The notes below the pieces were generated by a model that worked only from the letters and a program-made list of their open reading frames with translations, searched no databases and was not told the origin of the DNA. From assembly GCA_965279565.1 (NCBI GenBank), contig OZ257249.1, positions 2,418,001 through 2,482,000 of the forward strand: a stretch of DNA of 64,000 nt. Reading direction: 5' to 3'. This document shows positions 48,766 through 57,558 of the stretch, one piece after another. The translations under genes were made by a program, and so were the position numbers. The stretch is from Tagaea sp965279565 (lineage in GTDB: Bacteria; Pseudomonadota; Alphaproteobacteria; CACIAM-22H2). How positions within the stretch are numbered: position 1 is the stretch's first letter; the number at the start of each line of letters is the position of its first letter.

Positions 48766-51395
48766 TGGTCGCGGCAGTCCGCACGACCTGCCCCTATTGC
48801 GGCGTGGGATGCGGGATCGTCGCCACGCCGGACGGCAAGGGCGGCGCCGCGATCGCCGGTGATCGCGCACACCCGGCGAACTTCGGTCGACTCTGCTCGA
48901 AGGGTTCCGCACTCGGCGAGACTCTGTCGCTCGACGGCCGTCTCCTGCATCCGCAGATCGGCGGCAGGCGTACCGGCTGGGACGAGGCGCTGGATCTGGT
49001 CGCCGAGCGTTTCGCCGACACGGTTCGCCGTCGCGGACCGGATGCCGTGGCATTCTACGTGTCGGGCCAGCTCCTGACCGAGGATTATTACGCGGCCAAC
49101 AAGCTCATCAAGGGTTGGCTCGGGACTGCGAATATCGACACGAATTCGCGCCTGTGCATGGCCTCGTCCGTCGCAGGCCACAAGCGCGCGTTCGGCTCCG
49201 ACACGGTGCCGGGCAACTATGCCGATCTCGAAGAGGCCGATCTTGTCGTGCTCGTCGGATCGAATCTTGCCTGGTGCCATCCGGTTCTCCACCAGCGCAT
49301 TCTTGCCGCGCGCGCTAAGCGCGGCGGCCTGCCGCGCGTGATTGTCGTCGATCCGCGGCGCACTGCGACGTGCGAAAGTACGGAACTGCACCTGCCGCTT
49401 GCGGCCGGTTCCGACGTGGCGCTGTTCGCGGGCCTGCTCGCGCATCTCGATCGCGTCGGTGCCGCGGATCGGGCGTATCTCGCGACGCACGCGAGCGGTT
49501 GGGCGGAGGCGCTGGCGGCTGCGGAAACGTTTGCGGATCCCGAAGCCGTCGCGAACGCCTGCCGCCTTCCCGTAGCCGACGTGCGGAACTTCTACGCCGA
49601 GTTCGCGGCGACGACGAAGGTCGTGACGGTCTATTCGCAGGGCGTCAACCAGTCGTCCGTCGGCGTCGACAAGGTCAACGCGATCGTGAACTGCCATTTG
49701 GCGACCGGCCGGATCGGCCGGCCCGGCATGGGACCCTTCTCGGTGACCGGCCAGCCCAACGCGATGGGCGGGCGCGAGGTCGGGGCCCTTGCCAACCAGC
49801 TCGCGGCCCACATGGACTTCGCCGAAGCCGACGTGGATCGCGTCGCGCGTTTCTGGAAGGCCCCGCGCATCGCGCGCAGGCCCGGCCTCAAGGCCGTCGA
49901 TCTGTTCGCGGCGATCGAGCGCGGCGAGATCGAGGCCGTCTGGATCATGGCGACGAACCCGGCGGCAAGCATGCCGGATGCCGACCGTGTCGCCGCGGCT
50001 CTGGCGAAATGCCCTTTCGTCGTCGTTTCCGACTGCGTGGCCGATACCGACACGTTGCGCCACGCGCATGTGAAGCTGCCTGCACTCGCCTGGGGCGAGA
50101 AGGACGGCACCGTCACGAACTCCGAGCGGCGCGTCTCGCGCCAGCGTGCGTTCCTGAATGCCCCCGGCGAAGCGTTGGCCGACTGGAAGATCGTCGCCGA
50201 AGTCGCCCGCCGCCTCGGAGCGGGCGGCGCGTTCGCCTGGACGAGCGCGGGCGAGGTGTTCGCCGAGCATGCTGCATTATCGGCGTTCGAGAATGACGGG
50301 ACGCGAGACTTCGACCTGTCGGGTCTGGCGGGTGCGGACTATGCGGCGCTTGAGCCGGTGCAATGGCCGGTCGGCAAGGCGGGACCGGTCGAGCGCATGT
50401 TCGCCGATGGCGACTTCTTTACGCCGGACGGACGGGCGCGATTCCTACCCGTCGTGGCGCGCGGGCCGGCGAACGCGCCGGGCGAGACCTATCCATTCGT
50501 CCTCAACACCGGGCGCGTGCGCGACCACTGGCACACGATGACTCGAACCGGCAAGTCGCCGCGCCTCGCGCGCCATGTCGGCGAACCTTTTGTCGCGATG
50601 GCGCCGGGCGATGCCGTTGCATCCGGACTTGCCGACGGCGATTTCGCGCGGCTCGACAGCCCGTGGGGGCGGGCCGTGCTGCGCGTGCGCATCGATGCGG
50701 GCCAGACGGCGGGGACGCTCTTCGCGCCCATGCACTGGACCGCAACGCACGCCCGCACGGGCCGGATCAATGCGCTGGTCAATCCGGCGGCCGATCCGCT
50801 GTCCGGCCAGCCTGAGCTGAAGCACAGCCCGGTGCGTGTCGTGAAATGGACGCCGCTCTGGCAGGGCTTCCTGCTGACGCGCGATCCGGTCGATCCGTCG
50901 ATGCTCGACTACTGGGTGTCGAGTGCGGGCGACGGCCACACGCGCTACGAAATCGCAAACGGAACGCCGCTCGACGGCCAGCTGCTGGCCCGCCTTGTCG
51001 GCGAAGCGCCGGACCGGCTCGATTATGCCGATCTCAATGGAGGCCGGCGACGCGCAGCTTCGTTCGCGGACGGTCGCCTTTCCGCCTGCCTGTTCGTCGG
51101 TCCCCGCGACACGCTTCCCGACGGCGAATGGCTGGGTGGTCTCTTCGCCGCCGATGCGCTGCCGGCTGATCTCCGCCGGACGGTGCTGGCCGGCCGGCCT
51201 GCCGCTTCGGTCGATCTCGGTTCTGTCGTGTGCGCTTGCCACGGGGTGCGCGAAGCCACGATCGATGCCGCGATCCGGGCGGGCTGCGCGACCCCTGACG
51301 CGATCGGTGCCGCGACGCGTGCGGGCACCAACTGCGGCTCGTGCGTTTCCGAACTCGCGGCGCGTCTTGCCGCCGGGCAGAGGACGGCTGCGTGA
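48765..51395 (+). CDS. nasA: assimilatory nitrate reductase NasA with C-terminal BFD [2Fe-2S] domain
   Basis: 876 residues. The N-terminal 4Fe-4S ligands are in CPYCGVGC (Cys9, Cys12, Cys16) and GRLCSKGS (Cys44); the molybdopterin region follows with SRLCMASSVAGHKRAFGSD, where Cys is the probable Mo ligand, and GPFSVTGQPNAMGGREVG. The C-terminal ~60 residues are a BFD-like [2Fe-2S] domain (VCACHGVRE, TNCGSC). It reduces nitrate to nitrite in the cytoplasm using Mo-bisMGD. The ATG at 48765 overlaps the previous stop by one base. Confidence 0.9.
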   Translation: MVAAVRTTCPYCGVGCGIVATPDGKGGAAIAGDRAHPANFGRLCSKGSALGETLSLDGRLLHPQIGGRRTGWDEALDLVAERFADTVRRRGPDAVAFYVSGQLLTEDYYAANKLIKGWLGTANIDTNSRLCMASSVAGHKRAFGSDTVPGNYADLEEADLVVLVGSNLAWCHPVLHQRILAARAKRGGLPRVIVVDPRRTATCESTELHLPLAAGSDVALFAGLLAHLDRVGAADRAYLATHASGWAEALAAAETFADPEAVANACRLPVADVRNFYAEFAATTKVVTVYSQGVNQSSVGVDKVNAIVNCHLATGRIGRPGMGPFSVTGQPNAMGGREVGALANQLAAHMDFAEADVDRVARFWKAPRIARRPGLKAVDLFAAIERGEIEAVWIMATNPAASMPDADRVAAALAKCPFVVVSDCVADTDTLRHAHVKLPALAWGEKDGTVTNSERRVSRQRAFLNAPGEALADWKIVAEVARRLGAGGAFAWTSAGEVFAEHAALSAFENDGTRDFDLSGLAGADYAALEPVQWPVGKAGPVERMFADGDFFTPDGRARFLPVVARGPANAPGETYPFVLNTGRVRDHWHTMTRTGKSPRLARHVGEPFVAMAPGDAVASGLADGDFARLDSPWGRAVLRVRIDAGQTAGTLFAPMHWTATHARTGRINALVNPAADPLSGQPELKHSPVRVVKWTPLWQGFLLTRDPVDPSMLDYWVSSAGDGHTRYEIANGTPLDGQLLARLVGEAPDRLDYADLNGGRRRAASFADGRLSACLFVGPRDTLPDGEWLGGLFAADALPADLRRTVLAGRPAASVDLGSVVCACHGVREATIDAAIRAGCATPDAIGAATRAGTNCGSCVSELAARLAAGQRTAA

Positions 51396-52312
51396 TGCGC
51401 CACTTCCCGATCTTCCTCGATCTGCACGACAAGCCGGTCGTCGTGTTCGGCACGGCACCGGCCGCCGATACGAAGGCCGAACAGCTTTCGCGTGCGGGTG
51501 CACGCGTTCGGCGCGAGCCGGTGCTGGCCGAACTCGGTGATGTCGCTCTCGTGATATGCGCCGATGCCGACGACGCACTTGGCGTTTCGGTGGCCGCCGC
51601 CGCGCGCGCGGCGCGCATTCCCGTCAACGTCGTCGACCGGCCCGAACTGTGTGACTTCGTGTGGCCTGCGATCGTCGAACGCGATCCGGTCACGATCGCG
51701 ATTTCCACGGCGGGCACGTCGCCAGTTCTTGCGCGTCGCCTACGGATGCGCGTCGAAGCCGCCGTTCCGTCCGCGTTCGGGCGTCTTGCAGCGTTCGCCG
51801 GCGCGCTGCGCGCGCGCGTGGCGCGTGCGATACCGGACGGAAGCCGCCGACGGCTGTTTTGGGAAAGCGTGTTCGACGGGCAGGTCGCTTCGCTCGTCCT
51901 CGCCGGCCGGGAGAACGAGGCTGGCCGGGCGCTCGACCGGGCCCTGCTCGGCGTCTGCGCCGGTGCCGGACATGTGAGTTTCATCGATGTCGGGTCCGGC
52001 GATCCCGATCTTCTGACGCTGAAGGCGCTGCGCCGCCTGCAGGAGGCCGACGTTCTCGTCTGCGATTTTCAGTTCGATCCGCGCGTGCTCGATCTTGCGC
52101 GTCGCGATGCCGAACGCATCCGTTCTGCTCCCGGCTCGATCAGCGCGTGGCTCGTCGAACTTGCGCGTGCCGGCAAGCAGGTCGTGTGCTTGACCGACAT
52201 TGTCGAGCGCGGGGACGAGCACAAGGCGCTCGCCGACGCCAATATCACGTTCGAAACCGTCCCGAGCGTCGCTCGGCCAGCCGAGCCGGTCCCGGTCAGG
52301 GCGCGGGGGTAA
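51395..52312 (+). CDS. CysG-like siroheme protein: precorrin-2 dehydrogenase domain plus shortened methyltransferase half
   Basis: 305 residues against about 460 for CysG. The first ~160 residues align with the precorrin-2 dehydrogenase/ferrochelatase domain (IPVNVVDRPELCDFVWPAIV, VTIAISTAGTSPVLARRLR), but the NAD motif GGGxVAxRKA is degraded to GTAPAADTKA. The rest matches only the first half of uroporphyrinogen-III methyltransferase: VGSGDPDLLTLKALRRLQEADV lacks the PG of GAGPGD, and the GGDPFIFGRGGEE motif is replaced. The second half is missing. The methyltransferase is probably inactive and siroheme would need another SUMT outside the window. Convergent with the next gene, overlapping 17 bases. 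Confidence 0.78.
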   Translation: MRHFPIFLDLHDKPVVVFGTAPAADTKAEQLSRAGARVRREPVLAELGDVALVICADADDALGVSVAAAARAARIPVNVVDRPELCDFVWPAIVERDPVTIAISTAGTSPVLARRLRMRVEAAVPSAFGRLAAFAGALRARVARAIPDGSRRRLFWESVFDGQVASLVLAGRENEAGRALDRALLGVCAGAGHVSFIDVGSGDPDLLTLKALRRLQEADVLVCDFQFDPRVLDLARRDAERIRSAPGSISAWLVELARAGKQVVCLTDIVERGDEHKALADANITFETVPSVARPAEPVPVRARG

Positions 52313-53318
52313 CCGTCACGATCTTGCCCGAGCGTGCGCTCGCCAGGATCGCTTCGAGGGTCGCCGCGATATCGACCGACTCTTCCGGCGTGGCGCCGGT
52401 CCAGTGCGAAGGACCGTGCAGGACGAGTTCGCGGAACGATTCGGCTTCCGCAAGGAACCCGTTCGTGCCGGCGACCTCGATCGTTTCGACCGGATCGGCG
52501 ACCAGGATGCCGCGCTTGATTCGCACGACGGGTGGCCCGCCCAGGGGAGGATGGTTGAGATAGGTCGTCTCGATCGTGCCGGCGTCGCCCGAGATCAGCG
52601 CATGGCGGTGGTAGCCGGTCGCGAAGCTGCACGAAACCTGGGCCATCATGCCGCCGTCGAACTCCAGCGTCGCGGCGACCGTGTTGTCCACGCCGGTCGC
52701 GGTCCATTGCGCGACTGCGCTGGCGCGGACCGGCCGCCGGCCGGCGACCAGGCGCACGAGGCTGACCGCGTAGCTGCCGGCATCGAACAGCGCACCGCCG
52801 CCGACATCCGGCTTCAGCCGGATATTCGTCGGGTCGGTGAACTGCACGCCGAAGTTCGATCGGATCAGCTGGATCTTCCCGATCGCGTTCGCCGCGACGA
52901 GCTCGGCGAGCTTCAGGGTCTGCGGCTGCGCGCGGTAGGGATAGGCCTCGACGAGATGGACCTTGTACCGGCGGGCCGCGGCGAACATCGCGATGGCATC
53001 CGCTTCGGTTGTCGCAAGCGGCTTCTCGCACAGCACATGCTTGCCGGCCTCGGCCGCGCGGATCGACCAGTGCGCGTGCAGCGTGTTGGGCAGCGGATTG
53101 TAGATAGCGTCGATTGCGGGATCGGCCAGCAAAGCGTCGTAGGAGCCATGCGCCTTGGCGAGGCCGGTCTCCTTCGCGAAAGCCTCCGCTTTCGCAAGAT
53201 CGCGACTGGCGACGGCGACGACCTTGACGGTCTTCGAAGGTGCCACGCCGGCAATGAAGTTGCGCGCGATGGCGGCGGCACCGAGGACTCCGATGCGGAG
53301 CGGGGAAGGGCTTGTCAT
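52296..53318 (-). CDS. Gfo/Idh/MocA family oxidoreductase
   Basis: 340 residues. LRIGVLGAAAIARNFIAG is the dinucleotide motif, CEKPLATTEADA carries the EKP Lys, and VEAYPYRAQPQ and GGGALFDAGSYAVSLVR complete the pattern. DAGSY replaces the DIGxH seen in the carbohydrate-cluster paralogues. This form is close to glucose-fructose or 1,5-anhydrofructose-type and dihydrodiol dehydrogenase-like members. It is a single-gene unit, divergent from the monooxygenase, and its 3' end overlaps the cysG-like gene. Confidence 0.84.
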   Translation of the reverse strand: MTSPSPLRIGVLGAAAIARNFIAGVAPSKTVKVVAVASRDLAKAEAFAKETGLAKAHGSYDALLADPAIDAIYNPLPNTLHAHWSIRAAEAGKHVLCEKPLATTEADAIAMFAAARRYKVHLVEAYPYRAQPQTLKLAELVAANAIGKIQLIRSNFGVQFTDPTNIRLKPDVGGGALFDAGSYAVSLVRLVAGRRPVRASAVAQWTATGVDNTVAATLEFDGGMMAQVSCSFATGYHRHALISGDAGTIETTYLNHPPLGGPPVVRIKRGILVADPVETIEVAGTNGFLAEAESFRELVLHGPSHWTGATPEESVDIAATLEAILASARSGKIVTVTPAP

Positions 53319-53408
53319 GGATCGAACCTAGCACGTTGTTGCTTTGCGGCCGACACGTTCGCACAATGCCGGAGTATCGGGAAGGAAGCGCATGAAGGAC
53401 CGGAGTCG

Positions 53409-54602
53409 ATGAAATCGGGCGAAGCACCCGTGCTGATCGCCGGCGGCGGTATCGGCGGCCTTGCGGCGGCATTGGCGCTGGTCCGGCGCGGCTTCGCGGT
53501 CAAGGTCTTGGAACAGTCGCCTGAGCTCGGCGAGATCGGCGCCGGCATCCAGCTTGGTCCCAATGCGTTCGCGGCACTCGACGCACTCGGCGTGGGCGAG
53601 AAAGCGCGCGGGCGGGCTGTCTATACCGACTACATGGTCATGCATGATGCGATCGACGAATACAGGATTGGCATGATTCCGACGGGTGAGGCGTTCCGCG
53701 CGCGCTTCGGCAATCCCTATGCCGTGATCCACCGCATGGACGTGCATGGCTCGCTGCTCGAAGGCGTGCGGGAAAGCGGACGGGTTGAGTTCCTGACCTC
53801 GACCCGCGTCGAACGCGTCGAGCAGGACGAAAGCGGCGTGACGGTGTTCGATCGGCAGGGCCAGACGCATCGCGGTGTGGCGCTGATCGGCGCGGACGGC
53901 GTCAAGTCGGTCGTACGCCAGCAATATGTCGGCGATCCTGCGCGCGTGACGGGCCATGTCGTCTATCGCGCGGTCGTCGACAGGGCCGAGTTTCCCGCCG
54001 ACCTGCGCTGGAACGCGGCAAGCATCTGGGTCGGGCCGAACTGCCACCTCGTGCACTATCCGCTACGTGGCGGTGAGCAGTACAACGTCGTCGTCACGTT
54101 CCACAGCCGCAAGCAGGAAGAGTGGAGCGTCACTGACGGCAGTGCGGAAGAGGTACGCAGCTATTTCGGCGATGTCTGCCCGAAAGCGCGCCAGCTCATC
54201 GATCTGCCGAAAAGCTGGCGACGCTGGGCGACAGCGGACCGCGATCCGATCGATCGCTGGAGCTTCGGCAGCGCCACGCTGCTGGGTGATGCGGCGCACC
54301 CGACCACGCAGTACATGGCGCAGGGAGCGTGCATGGCGCTCGAAGATGCCGTGACGCTGGGCGAGGCGCTGCGCGAGACAGGCGACGATTTCGCCGCCGC
54401 GTTCGATCTCTATCAGCGTTCGCGTGTCGCGCGTACGGCGCGCATCGTGCTGTCGTCGCGCGAGATGGGTCGGCTCTACCATGCCAAAGGCGTTGAGCGG
54501 CTCGTGCGCAACGATTTCTGGAAGGGCCGCACACCCGAGCGCTTCTACGACGCGCTCGAGTGGCTCTATGGCTGGAAGGTCGAGACCTGTCTCGCCTGTT
54601 GA
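53409..54602 (+). CDS. FAD-dependent aromatic monooxygenase (3-hydroxybenzoate 6-hydroxylase-like)
   Basis: 397 residues, the normal size for 3-hydroxybenzoate 6-monooxygenases. The FAD motif GGGIGGLAAALALVRRG, the GIQLGPNAFAALDALG segment, GADGVKSVVR (DG motif) and GDAAHPTTQYMAQGACMALED (GD motif) are intact; the last is nearly diagnostic of that group. The reaction would be para-hydroxylation of 3-hydroxybenzoate to gentisate. No gentisate dioxygenase is in the window, so the assignment stays tentative. Converges on the IclR gene, 6 bases between stops. Confidence 0.82.
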   Translation: MKSGEAPVLIAGGGIGGLAAALALVRRGFAVKVLEQSPELGEIGAGIQLGPNAFAALDALGVGEKARGRAVYTDYMVMHDAIDEYRIGMIPTGEAFRARFGNPYAVIHRMDVHGSLLEGVRESGRVEFLTSTRVERVEQDESGVTVFDRQGQTHRGVALIGADGVKSVVRQQYVGDPARVTGHVVYRAVVDRAEFPADLRWNAASIWVGPNCHLVHYPLRGGEQYNVVVTFHSRKQEEWSVTDGSAEEVRSYFGDVCPKARQLIDLPKSWRRWATADRDPIDRWSFGSATLLGDAAHPTTQYMAQGACMALEDAVTLGEALRETGDDFAAAFDLYQRSRVARTARIVLSSREMGRLYHAKGVERLVRNDFWKGRTPERFYDALEWLYGWKVETCLAC

Positions 54603-54608
54603 TCTGCG

Positions 54609-55439
54609 CTATTTCGTGTAACCGAGCTGGCGCGAGATCTGGTCGGCCGTGGAGACGACGAGACTGGCGAGGGCGGGCAGGCGCGCGTCGGGAAAGTGCG
54701 CGCGCGGGCCGGTCACGCTGATCGACGCGAAGACGCGCCCGGACGGCCCGCGGATCGGGGCGGCCACGCAACGAACGTCGGGCTGGTGCTCGCCCTCGTC
54801 GATCGCGTAGCCGCGCTTCGCGGTCAGGGCCAGTTCCTTGCGCAGCTTCGCCGCATCGGTGATCGTCGTCGCGGTATAGGGCATCAGGCCGCCACGGACG
54901 ATCTTGTCGATCACGGGTTTCTCCTGGAAGGCGAGGACCGCCTTTCCCACGCCCGTGCAGTAGGAAGGCGAGATCGACAGCGTCGTCGTCCAGTTGACGG
55001 ATTCCCCGCTCGGGGCGCGGTGTTCGACATTGACCATGTTCGTGCCGTCGAACACGCACAGGTGCGATCCCTCGCCGGTGGCGCTCTTCAGGCGTTCGAC
55101 CAGCGGGCGCGCTTCGCGGTAGATGTCGAGATTGCCGAGCACGATGCTGCCAAGTTCGAACAGGCGGATTCCCATCCGGTAGCTTTCGCGGCCACGGTCC
55201 TGCTCCAGCAGCTTCGCCTCGCGCAGGCTGCTGACGAGCCGGTGCACCGTTGTCTTCGGCATGGCGCAGCGCGTCGAGATCTCGTTCAGCGTCAGCGTGC
55301 GGTCATAACGCGAGAAGCAGTCGAGCACAGCCATCAGCTTGTGCATGACGTTTAGCGAGCCGCTGTCGGCGCGCTGAACGCGCCGCGGCGGCGCTGCCGC
55401 GCGTTCGGGAAGGCTCTTCGGTTTCGGCGTTCTTGCCAT
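54609..55439 (-). CDS. IclR-family transcriptional regulator
   Basis: 276 residues from the ATG at 55439. The winged helix (LTLNEISTRCAMPKTTVHRLVSSL, about 49-72) follows a basic N-terminal tail. The effector domain has ESYRMGIRLFELGSIVLG, SYCTGVGKAVLAF, KRGYAIDEGEHQPDVRCVAAPI and SVTGPRAHFP, the usual IclR motifs. An earlier in-frame ATG at 55598 would place the palindromic operator inside the gene and is rejected. It is divergent from the sugar operon starting at 55619. Confidence 0.9.
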   Translation of the reverse strand: MARTPKPKSLPERAAAPPRRVQRADSGSLNVMHKLMAVLDCFSRYDRTLTLNEISTRCAMPKTTVHRLVSSLREAKLLEQDRGRESYRMGIRLFELGSIVLGNLDIYREARPLVERLKSATGEGSHLCVFDGTNMVNVEHRAPSGESVNWTTTLSISPSYCTGVGKAVLAFQEKPVIDKIVRGGLMPYTATTITDAAKLRKELALTAKRGYAIDEGEHQPDVRCVAAPIRGPSGRVFASISVTGPRAHFPDARLPALASLVVSTADQISRQLGYTK

Positions 55440-55520
55440 ACGTATAATTCCCGCTGCCCTGCCTGACGTCGCGCGCCGCCCTATAGCGCAGGCCGCCACA
55501 CGTTGGAAACCGGAATCGGA

Positions 55521-55570
55521 TTGACAAGCCGACCCGGCCCTACATAGATAGCAATTCCGTAATACGGAAT
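55521..55570 (+). promoter_or_regulatory. promoter and IclR-type operator of the LacD-aldolase operon
   Basis: TTGACA at 55521-55526 is a consensus -35 element, with TAGATA at 55545-55550 as a weak -10 at 18-base spacing. Directly downstream, ATTCCGT (55554-55560) and ACGGAAT (55564-55570) form a perfect 7-bp inverted repeat around AAT, the TTCCG/CGGAA form common to IclR regulators. Bound repressor would sit on the transcription start. Confidence 0.7.
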
Positions 55571-55618
55571 AAAGGTCCGAATGAATCGGGCCGGGCATTT
55601 TCGAGCGAGGAACGCGAC

Positions 55619-56674
55619 ATGAAGCTATCGGCGGGCAAACTGCGCGGCATCCGCCGCCTTGCGGGGCCGGACGGGCGGTTCAAGATGGTCGCCATCGACC
55701 AGCGCCCGCCGCTGCTGAAGGGCCTCGCCCCGAAGCTGGCGCCGCGGGCCCCCGGCTATGCCGACCTGGCCGAGGTGAAATCGCTTCTCGCGTCGAAGCT
55801 CGCCGCCGACGGCTCGGCGATCCTCGTCGATCCGGATTACGGCTATAGCCTCGCGCAAAGCGTGATCCCGGCCGACCGCGGCATGCTGATCACGCTGGAG
55901 GATTTCAATTTCGAGGACACGCCCGGCGGACGCAAGACCAGCATCATGAAGGGCTGGAGCGTGGGCAAGATCAAGCGGATGGGGGCGGACGGCGTCAAGC
56001 TGCTGCTCTGGTACCGCCCGGATGCGGCGAAGGACGTCGTCGCCCACCAGCAGAAGCTCGTGCGCGATGTCGGCGACGCCTGCCGCAAATACGATCTTCC
56101 GCTGCTGCTCGAACTGCTCGTCTACCCGTTCAAGGGGGCCGACGGCCACACGACCGACTATACCGAGGACAGTCGCAAGTACCCCGAACTCGTGCTGCAG
56201 AGCCTGCGCGATTTCGCCGGTCCGGAATACGGCGTCGACATCTACAAGCTCGAAAGCCCGCTCGTCGCGGGCGACCTGCCGGACCCGGCGAAGGATTCGC
56301 CCGAGACGCGCGCCGCACAGGCGCAGTTCGACGCGATCTCCAAGATCATCGACCGACCTTGGGTGATGCTGAGTGCTGGTGCCAGCATGGACGTGTTCCG
56401 CCGCGTGCTGACCTTCGCCTACCGGGCGGGGGCGAATGGCTATCTTGCGGGTCGGGCGATCTGGTGGCCGTCCTTCGAGCTGTTCCCAGATCGCGCGGCG
56501 ATGGCGGCGAAGCTCGATACGCAGGCGCGCGGCTACATGACCGAGATCAACCGGCTGACGGCCGAATTGGCGCGCCCCTGGATGCAGGCCCCGTCCGTGG
56601 GCGGCAGCGTCGAGCTTGCCGCCGCCGGGCAGGAGTTCCCGTCCGCCTATCCCGCTTTCGAACAGGCCGTCTGA
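55619..56674 (+). CDS. LacD-type tagatose-1,6-bisphosphate aldolase family protein
   Basis: 351 residues. The family cleaves tagatose 1,6-bisphosphate (or related ketose phosphates) by Schiff base. VAIDQRPPL, ILVDPDYGY, GADGVKLLLWYRPDA (with the probable Schiff-base Lys), LLLELLVYP, DIYKLESPL and VMLSAGASMDVFRR are the conserved stretches. GAGGAACG precedes the ATG. First gene of the operon behind the IclR operator. With the PfkB kinase at 61482 it could form a kinase-aldolase pair of LacC/LacD type; related aldolases act on sulfo-sugar phosphates. Confidence 0.84.
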   Translation: MKLSAGKLRGIRRLAGPDGRFKMVAIDQRPPLLKGLAPKLAPRAPGYADLAEVKSLLASKLAADGSAILVDPDYGYSLAQSVIPADRGMLITLEDFNFEDTPGGRKTSIMKGWSVGKIKRMGADGVKLLLWYRPDAAKDVVAHQQKLVRDVGDACRKYDLPLLLELLVYPFKGADGHTTDYTEDSRKYPELVLQSLRDFAGPEYGVDIYKLESPLVAGDLPDPAKDSPETRAAQAQFDAISKIIDRPWVMLSAGASMDVFRRVLTFAYRAGANGYLAGRAIWWPSFELFPDRAAMAAKLDTQARGYMTEINRLTAELARPWMQAPSVGGSVELAAAGQEFPSAYPAFEQAV

Positions 56675-56692
56675 CACGAAGGAATTCCGAGA

Positions 56693-57457
56693 ATGCTGAC
56701 AGATCTCAAGGGCAAGCGCGCGATCGTCACCGGGGCGAGCACGGGCATGGGTGCGGCGATCGCCGTCGCGTACGCGAAATACGGCGTGCGCGTCGTCGTC
56801 CACTACAACGCGAGCGAAAAGGAAGCGCGCGCGGTCGTCGCCACCATCGCGAAGGCGGGCGGGGAAGCGCACGCTGTGCGCGCCGATCTTGCGCGCACAG
56901 CCGATGCGTCGCGTCTTGTCTCCGAAAGTGCGGCCGCACTCGGCGGCATCGACATCCTTGTGAACAACGCGGGCGCCATGATCAAGCGCACGCCGCTTGC
57001 CGAGGTCGACGACGATCTCTACGACCGCGTACTCGACACGAACGTGCGCTCGGTCGTGATGACGACGAAGGCCGCCCTGCCGCACCTGAAGAAGGCGGGC
57101 AAGGGCGTGGTCATCAACATGAGCTCGATCGCCGCACGCAACGGCGGCGGGCCGGGCGCGGCCCTCTATGCCGGTGCGAAGGCCTTCGTGCTCAACGTCA
57201 CCCGCAGCATGGCCAAGGAGTTCGCCGGCGACGGGATCCGCGTCAACGGAGTCTCGCCGGGCGTGATCATGACGCCGTTCCACGAACGCTTTTCCACGCC
57301 CGAATGGCTGGAAGCGATGCGCAAGACCATCCCGCAGGCGCGGATCGGCGAATCGCAGGATGCGGTCGGCACGTTCCTCTACCTCGCCAGCGACGCGATG
57401 AGCGGATACGTGACCGGCCAGACGCTGGAACTGAACGGCGGCCAGTTCATGGTCTGA
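56693..57457 (+). CDS. short-chain dehydrogenase/reductase (glucose 1-dehydrogenase-like)
   Basis: 254 residues. The cofactor motif VTGASTGMGAAIAVAYAKYG, NNAGAMIKR, the catalytic Ser in MSSIAARNGG and Tyr/Lys in LYAGAKAF, and the closing ELNGGQFMV are present. GAAGGAATTCCGAG precedes the ATG. Probable role is oxidation of a sugar or polyol imported by the TctCBA system. It lies 18 bases after the aldolase gene. Confidence 0.86.
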   Translation: MLTDLKGKRAIVTGASTGMGAAIAVAYAKYGVRVVVHYNASEKEARAVVATIAKAGGEAHAVRADLARTADASRLVSESAAALGGIDILVNNAGAMIKRTPLAEVDDDLYDRVLDTNVRSVVMTTKAALPHLKKAGKGVVINMSSIAARNGGGPGAALYAGAKAFVLNVTRSMAKEFAGDGIRVNGVSPGVIMTPFHERFSTPEWLEAMRKTIPQARIGESQDAVGTFLYLASDAMSGYVTGQTLELNGGQFMV

Positions 57458-57482
57458 GTCCGGCTTGCGTCGGTGATAGGGG

Positions 57483-57526
57483 TTGACGTAAACCATATGC
57501 CGGTGTTCAATTCCGCAATCCGGTAC
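57483..57526 (+). promoter_or_regulatory. second promoter with imperfect IclR-type operator
   Basis: TTGACG (57483-57488) and TTCAAT (57506-57511) are 17 bases apart. ATTCCGCAATCCGGTAC (57510-57526) matches the perfect operator at 55554-55570 in 13 of 17 positions and overlaps the -10 element. It suggests a second IclR-controlled start within the cluster. Confidence 0.5.
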
Positions 57527-57558
57527 AGATGATAATCCGGGAATCGAGGAAACAGCCA

